64,000 nt of DNA from Tamarix chinensis (taxonomy: Eukaryota > Streptophyta > Magnoliopsida > Caryophyllales > Tamaricaceae), in contig CM060174.1 of NCBI GenBank assembly GCA_030549775.1, positions 14,130,128-14,194,127 of the forward strand, given 5' to 3'. Shown here one piece after another: positions 46,038 through 59,100 of this stretch. Within the stretch, counting starts at the first letter, position 1; each line of letters starts with the position of its first letter. The notes under the pieces were generated by a model. That model was not told the origin of the DNA. It made no database searches and worked only from the letters and a program-made list of their open reading frames with translations. The translations under genes were made by a program, and so were the position numbers.

Positions 46038-48239
46038 TAGAGAGTTTGGACGAAGCTAAGAAAACTACCAATGGACTTAAAGTCCAACAGAAGATAAAAA
46101 AACCCACTAATAGGCATAATATCCAACCGAAGACAAATAAACAAGCTAGGTGACCATTTCATTTAGTATTAATGTCCCTTAGTATGCCATAATTTTCTAT
46201 AATAGGAAAGGAACCAGGATCAACTAGGATCATGTTTGAAATCACCCGAAGGCAAATAAATACGTCTAAAGGCAGACTAATCCTCGATAGTTATTTGAAG
46301 ATCGGATAATCTAAACCCATATAGTGCTCCATGATATTTTAATTTAAGTGATTAGTGTTTTATTAACCAACTCATATGCTAAAAAAAAAGCCCATGTAAC
46401 ACACCAAGTTCATCATAATCACATAATCATTCCAAATTATCCATCAAAACCCTTCAAGGGCACTTAGTGACAATGTCATCAATACTTGAACAATTTGATC
46501 CATCAATTAAGTTAATTAAATCATGATAAGAAGTGAATTCCCATCACAAAAAAATCATATCATAACATAATATAAAGTCTCAAACCAACATAAACTCAAA
46601 AGGAAGCAAATAAAGCATTACAGACAATACCGATTGATCGGTTTTACACAACCAAACCCTATCATTCTTGTTAAAACTAGTAAATCAGTTTGTCAAACAA
46701 ATCTACTTTTCTAAATACCATTCAATAGGTTTAGCCAAACCAATCAATGGGTTCAAAACAATACCAAACCAAAAATCACCACAAACATACTAATTGATTA
46801 GTTAGGCCAACTTTTTGACTATTTTAGAAACTAGTTGATCGGTTTGACCAAACTAGTTGATGGGTTTGCATGTAAAAAAACACATGATGAAAAAAATTTG
46901 TTTAAGCATAAGTGTAATAATAAAATGTTTAGGTATTACTATCGTACTTGACATGAGTCTAGATTACCATACAATTCTTATATCAAATGCAAGGAGATGT
47001 AATAGCATACATAAATGATTCTCAAGATGATAGTGATTTGTCATACTTGATTATGGAACTGATTGCATTATATGCCTTTCATAATAATAATATGATTAAA
47101 CTTAATGATGTTACTTTAAGTCATTCTTGTAGATATGTAACATATTTGTAGGAATAAGATCAAACCATCTAAGAAATCAAGATACATAAGATTTTCATGT
47201 GTTATAAACTATTACAAGGGAAGCTATTGTGCATGAAAGTCAACTCTACAAGTAAGAGGCCTAGCCAATATTTCAAATCAACATCATTGTTTTGATTATG
47301 ATTCTTGTTAGTTGTTTTCATGTACTAGTTAGCTCACTTTGTCTATAATAGTATCTGTTGAGTCATGTATTATATAGGATATAAATACGTTGTTAATACT
47401 AGTTTATGTGCTAGTTGGCCATTTATGTGTCATGTGACTCAATTAATGTGCTAGTTAGCAATGTAATATTCCTACATAAACATGATGTCAACAACATTGT
47501 AACATGATGGTTGAGTATACTGAAATCTAATATAGGGAAATCACTTAGTTAATTCTCTCTTTTTGTGATTGAATAACCCTACCTAAGAATACTTCGATAG
47601 GTAACATTCAAAGTTGAGTTATTTGAGCTCTTTATCAATTCTTTCTTGATTATTTTCATTCCTTCCTCTTATTTGAGCAACCACCAATCCTAACTCTTCG
47701 ACAATCATACAATTCTTCAACATACTTTGAATGCTTGTGTCACAAGGAAAAATTATTGAAACTGAAAGCATGATAGACTAGTGAATGAGATAGATTCATT
47801 AACTTAAAATAATAGTTTGGAGGATTACTTCGAGTACGATATTCGAAACACAAATGGGATATACTATAACTAAGTGTCTCAAAAGGTATCTAGGTCATAG
47901 CTAAGATCCATATAACATTACTTTGTATCCCCAAATCCTAAGCATAATAAGGTCACTCCTCCACAAGTAAGACATTATAAGTTTCAAAGTCATCTATGGG
48001 ATCCTCATCAACCTACAAAAAGACATTTGAGCCATCTACTTGCGAGAATGAGAAACACTTATGAAAAGAATGGTCAAGTAGTTGTGTAATAAGTAAGGTG
48101 AAAAGACATATATAACAATTTTACATAATGTCATAATTTCCCATGAAAGGATAGTTATGCATATAGATTAATATAAGATGATGTAGAGTAAGAATTGATT
48201 CCATAACTCATTATTAGGTATAATCATAATTAATATTTT
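46038..48239. other. Mixed repeat remnants, no gene
   Basis: 46260-46380 resembles a fragment of the long-LTR family (TTTAAGTGATTAGTGTTTTATTAACC). A TGTAACACACCAAG sequence at 46395 could be an LTR start. 46640-46870 holds several ACCGATTGATCGGTTT / CTAGTTGATCGGTTTG words, found again at 53660-53800. 47340-47760 has a TATATAGGATATAAATAC box followed by a CTCTCTTTTTGTGATTG stretch, possibly a Copia-type LTR, but ends were not found. Confidence 0.3.
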
Positions 48240-50317
48240 TATTTATGATGAGTTTAGGGACCCTACTATTCTTAATTAGGTGGAACAAACTAAAGCATCT
48301 ATCAACACCTAAGTTACTACTATTATTTAGTGGAACAGACACCATCTCCTAAGTCCTGACTTATACAATCTTTCACTTTAAATGATTGATGTCTTATTTA
48401 TTGTTTATATTTAATGTGATCATAATCCATATTCTTAATTTCATTGATTTTAGGAACCTTACTAGTCTTGATCAATTGGAACGAGCTAAAGCAACTCTCA
48501 ATGCATAACACACTTGGGCCACTATTATCATATGGTGGAACACACACTATAACTATCAAGACACCATGTTCCCCGCCATTTTTATCAAACAAGTGGAAAA
48601 ACTTGAAGTACCTCTCAAGGCATAACGCTTCTGAGCCACTATTATTGTTAGGTGGAACGGATATAACACCATGATCCTGACTCATGTAATATTTTACTTT
48701 AAGAGATTAATATCTTATTCATTATTATTTATCTCAATATTAACATACAGACATATATATGTAGATATGCAAGGCACATGATCCAAACTAACATAGCCAT
48801 TCAAAACACATAAAAACACAACTACATGAATTTTAGGACATCACTGAAGGGGAAATGCCATATTTTCCTTAAGAAACCCTAATTTTCCAAGAAAAAAATA
48901 TAAATTCTCCTATAATGCTCATTTAGCCATAAAATTTAATACACATTCCTAAAATATCATTATTGAAACACATATCCGAAATCTAAGGACCAACTCCAAC
49001 ATCTTATACATACGATAATATCCTACCTCTAGGGTTACTAATTACATATCCCCCTAATTCCACAAATTAGGTATAATTTTTTCCATAAGACTCATATAAC
49101 CAATAAATTTAATTTAAATTCATATATTCCAATATTAACAACATACTTGAAAATCGAGGTCTAACTCTAATATTTTATACATGCTATAATAACCCTACCT
49201 CTAGGTTCATTATTCCCAATTTAAGCAATTTTCTCATTTTATTCGACCTAGGTCATTTATAATTACTCCAATATTCCACATAATATATTTAACATATATT
49301 GACCAATAAACACATTGTAATACTAGATATTCCACTTTCAACCCATATTGACCAATTTGCCTTTAAGATAACCAATATACATATATTTTCGCAAAAATCA
49401 TACGAGGCTAACATTAATGATTTTCAACCTCCAACATATATCCTCACAAAAATACATAACCACAGGTATATTTATATATGTGAATAAAACATCATATCCC
49501 AATTTAGATAAATGATTTATGTGAGCCTTATTTACTTGTGAAACCTAACTTAATCGACAAAATGCATAAAAGTATACTTTCATTTTTTCTCACTTTTTCA
49601 TCATAAAACATAACATATCATATAATAACGTTATCATGATAACATTGTCCATATGACAACACCAAACATGAGATTTCATATAAAAATACACGGTGCACAT
49701 AAACCCCTAGTTACAACATGTTTCCTTACCAAAAATGTCACTGGTTTCTAAGCATGTAAAGACCCTAAAACTCCTCCCCCAATACTACTAGAAAATAACA
49801 TATAAATTAAGAACGACATAAGGCTATAACTAAGGAAAAATATCCAAAGAAAATTTAAGGTAAAGGAGGGTAGGAATGGAGAAAAACCAAAACAAATCAA
49901 AGACCTTAAGCTACATAGGAGCATGTATGGCGTGAGTTGGACGTGCATGCCTAATGAGGGTGATGCATTGGGTGCACCAAGGAGAATGCTAAAAAGGAGG
50001 CATAGTCGTGCAAGGGTGGTGCATGGAAGAAGGCAAGAATCATAGTTGTGCAAGGGTAGTGTGTGGCTCATGTGAAGAAGGGTGAAAGGATGGTGCATAA
50101 GGCATGCACAGTCATGCACATGGTGTGAATGACTCACTGGTAAGGGTATATGCATGACTATGTGAAGGGGAGTGCATAAGATGTGTGTGACGAGGATGTA
50201 TGTCTATGTGAGGGAGTGCATGATTATACGCTAGCAAAAACCAAAACTAGGGCATTCGGGTAATGGGAAAAGGATGATTGGGAGACGATGTGAAATAGGG
50301 GTTGATAGAGAGGTAGT
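48240..50317 (-). mobile_element. Older LTR of the long-LTR family, left part
   Basis: Contains minus-orientation motif blocks (48260-48670: GCCACTATTATCATATGGTGG and relatives, with ACTTTAAATGATTGATGTC), resembling the LTRs at 9635 and 18168, and a G/A-rich region at 49900-50300. It continues at 51906-52538, which ends GGGTATTACA. The element at 50318-51905 interrupts it. The left end with stem-loop was not located, so it is truncated or further disrupted. Confidence 0.5.
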
Positions 50318-50422
50318 TGTAATACCCCAAAATTTACAATTTTTTTAATTTTTTTTAAATTTTTTATTTTTTACAAAAACCTCTAAATTTAAAACCTGTA
50401 AATTCTAGGGATGTTATTTCCA

Positions 50423-50468
50423 CACTTAGTATTAGACCGATTCACTCCTATCGTTCCAGTACCAAGTG
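50423..50468 (-). other. LTR 3'-end stem-loop (weaker)
   Basis: CACTTAGTAT (50423-50432) and GTACCAAGTG (50459-50468): in sense RNA eight Watson-Crick pairs, one G-U and one mismatch at the loop side. Confidence 0.55.
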
Positions 50469-51127
50469 CTAAGGCTAATAAAAGATTTTCATCAACTCAT
50501 ATCAATACATAAACCAATATTCATAAAAACGCCAATCGGAGTGCGCAAGAATCTTTACATAACCCGAAGCACAAAAATAAAGCTCTAAGAAGAGAAATAA
50601 TGTTTACAATCATTAAAGTTGATTCATAAAAACCAATACATAGAAAAGGTGGTGAAAAGGGATAATAATATCATCGCAAAAAACCGGCCACACAACTCCA
50701 ATATTCAAACCAACCCGAGACCATAACTCAGCCCTTCCTGATGCCCCATGGACATCAATAGCATCGAAGAAAAAATCTTCTACATGCAACACGTCAAATG
50801 GACCTCCTACTCATGGGTATGAGCAACACCCATAATAAGGGTGATCAGTACGCTACGTACTGAGTAAGGTCACCGAGCACTGAGGCCAACACATAAGGTA
50901 CATAAAATCATGCAGGATAATATACAACATACGAACATTCAAGCCAACACATAAAGGCCCATTTAGTCCAGATTAGTAAATTATAATCTCTTTTCGATAT
51001 TCATTTCACACCATGCTCTTTATCAATCCATGCAAGTACAGGAACCTCCCACTATTTTAGTCGGTGGCTCGGTCACTTATAGGGCATCATGCCCTAACCA
51101 CTATTATAGTCGGTGGATTGGTCACTG

Positions 51128-51408
51128 GCATGGTACTCCACCCACCAGGCATCTGCTACGCCCCGGAGAAAAAAAGCTGCGATGCTAGGTCGTGGGTCCC
51201 ATGGATAGTCCACAGCCTCGAAGGTGTGATCCAAATCTTGGATTCACCCTTCAAGAACCACCGGGTCCTCCTCACCGGAGTATGTCGGAGGATGATGTCC
51301 GGTGACCCTCTGAAGCCAATCCTCTCCAGCATTCTGAGAGCGTTGGGTGAAATCTAAGAAGGCTGTGACAACATCCTCCGATCGTCCAATTCTTCCATTT
51401 GCTGCCAT
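51128..51408 (-). pseudogene. gag start of the long-LTR gypsy family (truncated)
   Basis: Minus-strand ATG at 51406-51408 opens a frame that reads MAANGRIGRSEDVV and then HHPPTYSGEEDPVVLEG, one stop (TGA where the family has Trp), WDPRPSIAAFFLRGVADAWW. This is the N-terminal part of a Ty3/gypsy Retrotrans_gag domain (the PP-x-F/Y-x-G...DP...W and LRG-A--WW pattern). It breaks off at about 51128, where LTR sequence with the CCACTATTATAGTCGGTGG motif begins, so the rest of gag and all of pol are deleted. The start codon lies about 240 bp from the primer-binding site. Confidence 0.8.
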
Positions 51409-51650
51409 TGTGAGCTGCACAAAAAAGAGAAATTTAGAGGCGAACCCACTGGTTCAAAATGATAATAATATATACTTCCCCCATTTTGGGGAAAACCCTA
51501 ATCTACCCTTACACTCCTCACCGTGGTCGGGCTTCGAAATTTAAAACAGAAAGGTTTTTAGTTAGAGTGGGAAATCCATTTCAAAATCCAATAAAATTTT
51601 TCATAATCAAATTTATTTTCGAAAACGAGCATGGTTAACAAGACCAACCA

Positions 51651-51662
51651 CTCTGATACAAA
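51651..51662 (-). other. Primer-binding site (initiator tRNA-Met type)
   Basis: On the minus strand TTTGTATCAGAG follows the LTR end (GTGTTACA) after two bases. It matches the initiator tRNA-Met complement TGGTATCAGAG at 9 of 11 or better, and shows the orientation of the element. Confidence 0.7.
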
Positions 51663-51664
51663 CT

Positions 51665-51902
51665 TGTAACACCCCAAATTTACTATTATTTTTTTTACAA
51701 AAAACTCTAAATTTAAAACCCGTAAATTTCGGTTTGTGTTTATTGAGCTCGGGATCCCCCACTATTATAGCCTGTGTGTTTCTGGCTCACCGGCTATAAT
51801 AGTGGGGGATCCCAAGTTCAATAAACACAAACTATAATTTATGGGTTTTAAATTTAGAGGTTTTTGTAAAAAAAAAAAACGAGTAAATTTTGGGGTGTTA
51901 CA
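51665..51902. repeat. 238-bp foldback made of LTR ends
   Basis: 51665-51772 (TGTAACACCCC...ACTATTATAGCC) and 51792-51902 (GGCTATAATAGT...GGGGTGTTACA) are long inverted repeats separated by a 19-bp centre. Each arm is an LTR terminus joined to the TTTATTGAGCTCGGGATCC block and the conserved motif, with the same internal deletion in both arms. Confidence 0.85.
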
Positions 51903-51905
51903 ACA

Positions 51906-52538
51906 GTAGTTGTTGGTTGATGAGGGAAATGTGGATGGTTAGTGGCTAGTGGTGGTGAGTGGTGCCGGTGTTGAATGATGATGCTGAGCAGAGTTGGGAG
52001 AAGGGATAAGAAGGGAATAGTCGGGTTGGTTGGGATTTTTTGGCGATAATGGAAGGGAAGGAGAGGAGAAGAGAATAAAAAGTGTATGTATATATGGGTG
52101 AGGTGTGGGTTGATGGTGACAGAAAGTGTATGATGGTTTGGGTGTGGCTTTGGTGTGGATGTTGAGTGGGGCGGGTGAGGTAGGGTTGCAGGTGGTGTAG
52201 GAGTTGGTGAGGAGTATAGGGCTAGGAAGGGAAAGAGGAAGCCATGCAAGGGGTTTGCATGCCTAGAAGGGGAAAGGGGGAAGAAAGGTCAATTAGGGCA
52301 GGGAGAAATAAAATCAAAAAGATAAAAAGGGGAAGAAAAAAGAAACAAATAAGAAGATTTTGGGGCTGAATTGGAATTAGCTTTGAATTTAAGATTAAGA
52401 AATTAGGATAAAATAAATTTATCAAACATCAGGTGTTAGGGTTAGGTTAAAAATATTAATTATCCAAAATTAGGAATAGGACTAGATAAATATATTGATT
52501 TCTCATAATTAGGGTTAGATAAAATTTAGGGTATTACA
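51906..52538 (-). mobile_element. Older LTR of the long-LTR family, right part
   Basis: G/A-rich plus strand (51906-52340) followed by AT-rich sequence and the terminus TTTAGGGTATTACA ending at 52538. Continues 48240-50317. Confidence 0.55.
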
Positions 52539-53949
52539 TATCACATCCGTATCATTAGACATTGTAAAAACTGAGATTAAACATGTTAAACTACTCAATC
52601 ATATTGCAATTCCAAGATTCATCAAACACATGCATACAAACTCATATTTCTCATCGTAACACAACTCAGGGCATGAATCACTACAATACCGCTACTGTTA
52701 TGTAATCATATGAAATTCATAATATCCAAACCTACACTAGCTCACATGCTCATTCATTCCACATTATAAGGTAAAAATGACTTACCTAATGAAGCTTAAC
52801 AAAACTAAACCATAGGGAAAACATTAGTTGAAAAACCTCAAGCCTCAGACACCTTAAGATAAAGATTAAAACTCATAAAAGAAACTCCTTAAAATCACGT
52901 AAAACCAAACAAAACATAAGATTTGGGAAAAAATAGAAGATATCACCTCAGCATAGCGGAAACCAAGAAAACTAGCTAAATCCTCAATCTTTTTCCTAAA
53001 TCTAACCCTATCTTGCTTAGGAGCAAAATAAAATGAGTTAGACGAAGGATTAGAGGAGGTGAAGAAGATCATAATTGGGGAATATGAAGGAGAAAGGAGT
53101 GGAGACATTGGGGAAGGAAAAATAGAACAATTTCCATGGCTTAGAGAAAATGTGAAAAAAATGAGAGTTAATGTTGTTAATATGCCCGCAATCTAATGGG
53201 AAAAGAAGGAGATAGGTACACCATATCAAAACTCTAATTCCCCCCTTGGATTTGGGTAAATCCAGATGAATTTCTAAAGAAATAGGCTAACTTCTCCCAT
53301 GTCTCAAATTGCAATGGTTGAAATATTTTAAGGTAATATGCCTTAAAAATCTAAACATAAAAAGGGAAAATGGATAAAAAGGTGTGGGAAATAATCACTA
53401 GATGTTGTAGGATTATCTATAATGAAATCATCCATCCAAGCTTACATGAAAGAGAGAGAGGAAGGAGACAAAGTTTGAGTTTATCATCCTCCCTTTTGTC
53501 AACTTCGGTCCACAAATCCGTTCAGGGGTAGTGAAGGAGTTTAGATTAAGGATAAAAATTTATCGAAGATAGTTTAGAAACAAATTAGAACTTGATTATC
53601 AATATTCAATATTGTTGGAATAATTTTTCCATCAAAATCAAAATTTAAAAATACGCGGGTCATGCAAACCAATTGATTGGTTCTAACCAATATATCAATA
53701 TTCTATACCTGTCAACTGGTTATCTTAAACAAAAAACCTAGGCTGAAAACGACGAACTAATAGATCGGTTTATAGAACTTGTCGACTAATACTCGAGAGA
53801 AATCATTTTCTTCTTTGTTTTCCAAACTTTTTCAAATCCTTTACAAATCAAATGCAAAATACATTTTCAAACCAAGATCAAACATCATCAAATCATCTTT
53901 AAGCTCATAAATATCTGCATATCATAGGTCTAATTTACGGGTTAATACA
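52539..53949. other. Repeat-like DNA, no gene
   Basis: Contains ATTATAAGGTAAAAATGACTTACC-like text, a purine-rich part at 53040-53220 and several GATTGGTT/GATCGGTT words (53660-53800) like those at 46640-46870. Possibly the far end of an element that starts near 46395. Ends are not proven. Confidence 0.3.
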
Positions 53950-55920
53950 AAATAGAAAGCAATAACTCTAACTTTTAATTCTTTCAACATTTGACGGTGG
54001 CAAAGATATTTTTTTGTCTTTCAAAATCCATCCTCTAGGATTGCTTCCTTCAAATACGGGAATTTAATTTTTGTATGAAGTCAGTGGCTTGTATTCATGG
54101 TACACTAAGGAGTACCTAAATCCTTATTATCTTCTAACCCAAAGGCCTTTTCCTTTACCATAGGTTCTATTGCACGTCACTTGTATAGGCTTTGATTGCT
54201 ATTACATTTGCTGCAAGTATGTTTATGGTGGTCAATTTAGACACAATGGCTAGTAATTGTTACGCTGCAATATCATGTTGAGGGTTGATGGGTGGTATAA
54301 GGGGTATATTTTTAACACCAGCGGATCTAATATTGACCATCGTGGATCAACGAGGCTTTGATATAGGTTGAGAATATTTGTAAATACGTGACTAAATTGT
54401 AGAAAGTCAATTAAAGAAGTAAACACTATAATTTGAAATATTTCTTAATTCGAATGGGGCTGTTCGTTCGTATGGTGTGGACAAGCCTCTCAAACATTAC
54501 ATTTTCTTCAAAAACCAAAGACCCATGTAAATTGCTATGCTGCTACTATGAATAACCAACAACTCAAACTCTAAATATATACGAATAACTAAATACAAAT
54601 AACTGACTGTTACTAGTTGCTACCGGGATATGTAAATAATGGGGTAAATTCAATTTTGCCTACCCTATTCCTTATTGGTGTTAAATTCCTGACAAGTGGT
54701 AGATTACTTCCTTCATCTTACATTTGTTTTGCGAGGGACGACTAATGTTATCATATCTACTACAATGTTATTTTGACCATGGATACATGTATTTTTTTTT
54801 TACGCTTGCTTAAATACAAGTATATCTTGTGCATTTATTTGATACTTTATTTAAATTTCATATATAGAAATATATAAACAAGAAAATTATTTAAATTCTC
54901 TATTTAAACAATAAATTTATAAGTATAAAATTTTAAAAATAAATCATTTTTAAAATTTCATTATTTATTTAAAAAAAATCTTCAAAATAAACCCTTAATT
55001 TTATAATAAAAGGTTAGAGAGCTTCTAGTTAATGAGTGGATGAATTGTTAAATCATAGTTTGTACTTATAATTAATAAAATATGTGTATTAATCATTATA
55101 AAATGTGTATTTTTTGATATATATATATATATATATTTATATATTTAACATATTTATAACACATATTTTGTCTTGTTGTTTTAGAAATAATATATATATA
55201 TATATATAAAAGATGTGTATTTATATTATGAAATATGTTTATTTTTATTTTCACATTTAAGATATATCAATAGTGTGCCTCTTTATAAAGAAAACGTGAG
55301 AAAAAAATTGATATTTTTTTTTGTATTTTTAAGATCAAAGTAAAAGATAATTTTATTTAAAACTTCAGAAAAAAAGTTAGTTACTAGCACTATCAACCAT
55401 GGTGCTTACCTAAGCTAAGTTCACTACGGCCATGGCCTTTAAGACCTATTTGTATTGGGATGACAGGGCTTAATGAGAGTGGATTAATTGATTTATCTGG
55501 AGACCAAATTTATTGACTTCGACATGGTAAATTAGGGTTAAAGTTTCATTTTTATTTACTTCAATTAACTTTATTTTTATTAATCTTGATTTTGAAAGTA
55601 ACAAAGGTAAATATTAATATATAAATATTTTTTTATTTAATCAGATAAAAATGTATCTAATTTATATCAAATTGAATCGATCTCATCTTCTCTACTTAAT
55701 ATAATAGTATAAATATTATTTATTTTTTTAATCTTTATTCACTTTAATTTGAACAAATTTTTTAAAACTTTTACTCTAACTCATCTATGTTAGATTAATA
55801 TTATCCAAAAATAATTTTAAAATATTTATTCTAATTTATATTTTTTAAAAATTAGTTTTTAATATTTACCATTATTTTAATTTATTTTAATCTAAACAAA
55901 TTATAAAATAGATACTTTAA
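53950..55920. other. AT-rich intergenic DNA upstream of TONSOKU
   Basis: No coding sequence is seen. (AT)n runs lie at about 55113-55132 and 55187-55208. The last 500 bp are strongly AT-rich, which is common upstream of plant genes. Confidence 0.6.
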
Positions 55921-55965
55921 ATTTCAAGCTTGGTCACTTCACGAAGGTCGCGGATAATAGCTCGG

Positions 55966-55974
55966 TGGCGGGAA
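55966..55974 (+). promoter_or_regulatory. E2F-type site upstream of TONSOKU
   Basis: TGGCGGGAA lies 113 bp before the start codon in otherwise AT-rich DNA and matches the core of E2F/DP sites (TTCCCGCC on the other strand). A second GGCGGGAA occurs in exon 1 at about 56158. E2F control would fit a replication-linked gene, but this is inference. Confidence 0.45.
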
Positions 55975-56007
55975 CTTGGAATTTTGGGCAAAAAATTTGC
56001 GACTACT

Positions 56008-56133
56008 ATGTCGAAATCCCTCAAATCTGCGATCTCTCTCTGTTATCCCCCCAATCCTCCACTCTCCGAACCCTCAATAGCAAACAATGCTAAAAGACGA
56101 CACTCAGCTAAGCACAGCGAAACGGGCTTATAG
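56008..56133 (+). other. Upstream ORF overlapping the TONSOKU start
   Basis: ATG at 56008-56010 opens 41 codons in another frame and ends at TAG 56131-56133, 44 bp after the main ATG. If the transcript starts upstream of 56008, ribosomes using this ATG would pass the main start, so it could lower translation. The transcription start is not known. Confidence 0.4.
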
Positions 56134-59100
56134 AAGTGCTAAGGACGTCGGAAATCGGCGGGAAGAAGCGAGGTGGGCGAATGTAATCGGAGACATTCTG
56201 AAGAACCGGGGGGAGTATGTCAAAGCTCGCGAGTGGCTTCGTAGAGATTACGAGATATCGAGTCAATTTCTTCCCGAGAAGGATCTTTTGCCCACCTGTC
56301 AGTCGATCGGTGAGGTCTATCTTCGTCTCCATGACTTCGAGAATGCCTTACGTTATCAGGTATGTTCAAATTGAGGATTTATTTTTCTCATCTGCTCCAT
56401 ATTTGCTGAGGTTTTGTGTTTGATTCCCCCCCTCATTTCCTCCTTTTGAAAGATGTGATTTTGTTTGCTCCCAATTTTGGAAAAATGAAGTTTTTTGTTG
56501 ATAGTGAAATAGTTGCTTGAATTGGAATTATCATTTTTGTCAGTGCCTTTGAGCAGGCCATTTTTCCTTCTGCTTTGGTATTTCAACATTGAGTCGAAAC
56601 TTATTGGTTTTGTGGTATGTAAGGTGATGAATTGCCATTTCAGACTGTATTTTTCACTTCTGCTTTTACATGGCTGTCTAACATGTCTTGTCTTTTGGGT
56701 TTGACGATCAATTGTGAAACTGCCATGCTAATGGTGACAAATGAGTTCAGCATTACTATATTACTTTTCTCTATTCTTTGTCATAAGTGTAATTTAGATG
56801 GAAAGCGTGGCATAAACGCTTTCATTGGCTTGTCTATTTTTCGTATTTTATACATGAAGGCGTTCAAGCGTTTATGCAACACTATGGTTAGTTTCATGTG
56901 TGCACTCGTCGCCCTGCAGCTTCATCGCAAACTTATCTCGTTAAACTGATCTCCTCGTGCTTTGCTTATGTTTTTCTAATTCTTCTCCCTTCTTTCTTTT
57001 TGTTTCTATTTTCTAAGAATGATGTCACTTAATAACCGTATATGTGGTTGCTTTCTTTATTTTAATTGTAGAAAGAGCACTTACGGCTTGCTAAGTTAGC
57101 AAATGATCTTGTTGAGCAACAAAGAGCTAGTACCCAACTTGGTCGTACCTACCATGAAATGTTTATGAAATCTGAGAATGACCACTCTGCTATCCATAAA
57201 GCTAAAAAGTATTTCAATTCGGCAATGGAACTAGCCCAAGCACTCAAGAGAAACCCTCAATCGGGCATGTCCTCGTTTCTCAAGGAATATGTTGATGCAC
57301 ACAATAATATTGGGATGCTTGAAATGGATCTTGACAATTTAGAAGAAGCCGAAAAAATCCTCAGCAAAGGATTAAAGATATGTGATGAAGAAGAGGTGAT
57401 TGAAGACGATGATGGACGCAGTAGACTCCATCACAACCTTGGGAATGTTTACATGGAGCTAAGAAAGTGGAGTAAGGCTGTAGAGCACATCAAAACTGAT
57501 ATTATGATTTGCAAGAGAATTGGCCATTGCCAAGGGGAGGCAAAGGGGTACATCAATCTTGGAGAGTTATTTAGCAGGACTCAGAAATATCACGAGGCTA
57601 TCCATAGTTATAAGAAAGCTCTTGATCTGGCAACATCCATGGAAGATGAAGACGCTTTAGTTGATCAAATAAATCAAAATATCCAAGTTGTAAAAGAATA
57701 CATTATTGTACTGGATGAAATAAAAAAGGAAGAACAGAATTTTAAGAAGTTGAGAAGGAAAATGGTCATGGCTGAGGGCACTTCAGCTGAAAGAAAGTGT
57801 TTGCGGCACCAATTGGCTTCCCTCGATTGTCTAATTGAGAAATCAAACATGATATGTGATTGGTCAAAAGTAAGCATTTTCTTTTTCCCATATGTTTTAT
57901 CGCTGGTCAAAGTATATTAGTATCCATGTATGATTGACTTTTGAATCACTTTGTATGTATTTTGATGCTTCATAGAAACTCCTGCTATTGGAGTCGACTT
58001 TCCTGAAAATATGGCATAGTAGGTTTGTAGAGTTATTGCTATTTGTCATGGATGATGGACCTAATATCAATCTCATGAATTTGGCTTCCCTTTCTCATAT
58101 ATGTGAGGAACGATGATTTTTTATTTTTTCTTACTCCTATATGGGTGGTTATTTTGGAGGTTACATAACATTAATCACAAAAGTCAGGGTATGTTATATG
58201 GTGAAACATTTGGAATCACGTGTTCTTATTTGAACATAGTTCTAGTGATGAATTCCCAATTTCATTTACTAATCTACTGTCAATCCACTCTGAAGACAAG
58301 TATTGAACTCTTATTATTATATAACTATTATCATGTTTGGTGTCCTGAAGGGTGATTTCGTGGTTAAATATGAAGAATTTGTCATTATCTACTGGCTGGC
58401 ATTCTGGTAGTGTCATGTATCTATCAGTGTCATTACTCCTCTACATGCTATTGAGATAAACATAGAGTAGTGTGGTCTGCATCTGTTGGGTTTGTTTTAG
58501 CAATGGAGGTCTCTTCTTTGATATCACACAATACTTGAGAAGCTGTATGCACCACTAAAACCTTATTGTACAGTTCCTATGATTATGAAGGCCAATGTTG
58601 CATGCAGATCATCCATCTGTTTTGTGCAGGGACCAGGCCACATATTTCAGCATCAAACGATCAGAAATATTGACTTAGAGTAAATTTTGGCATTCATGAT
58701 ATGAATATGGTGATAATTATAGCCAGCAAAATAATTAGCATTAGCTTTTGCATATAACTGGTGGTTTAGTTCACTAGTTGTCTAGATCCTTACTCTGCAT
58801 CTATGTTTTCAGTTCCGTGAATTTGCCAAGATGAAGAAGAAAATTGCAAATGAACTTTGTGACAAGGAAAAGTTGAGTGATTCCTTCTTGGTTATTGGAG
58901 AATCCTACCAGAAGCTGAGGAACTTTAACAAAGCTAAAAAATGGTACACTAAAAGTTGGGAGACCTATAAATTGATCGGAAACTTGGAGGTAAGCTGAGA
59001 ACCTACCATATTGTTGCCATATTTATCAGCTAACAAGCTATATCATGTGGTTTCATTTCTTGTCATTTATGCCACTGAGATAATTAGATATTTATGGACC

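Larger units (their letters stand above)
50318..51905 (-). mobile_element. Rearranged deletion derivative of the long-LTR gypsy element
   Basis: From left to right: an LTR terminus TGTAATACCCC with stem-loop and motif cluster (50318-51127), a sudden junction to gag (51128-51408), leader, primer-binding site (51651-51662), and a foldback built of LTR ends (51665-51902). GTAGT lies at 50313-50317 and again at 51906-51910, a possible target duplication if the right end is 51905. This is the only place in the window where the long LTRs are joined to coding sequence, and it identifies the family as Ty3/gypsy. Confidence 0.6.

Noticed and set aside
49748..50155. 135-codon minus-strand frame
   Set aside because: Low-complexity His/Pro/Leu-rich translation inside an LTR remnant.
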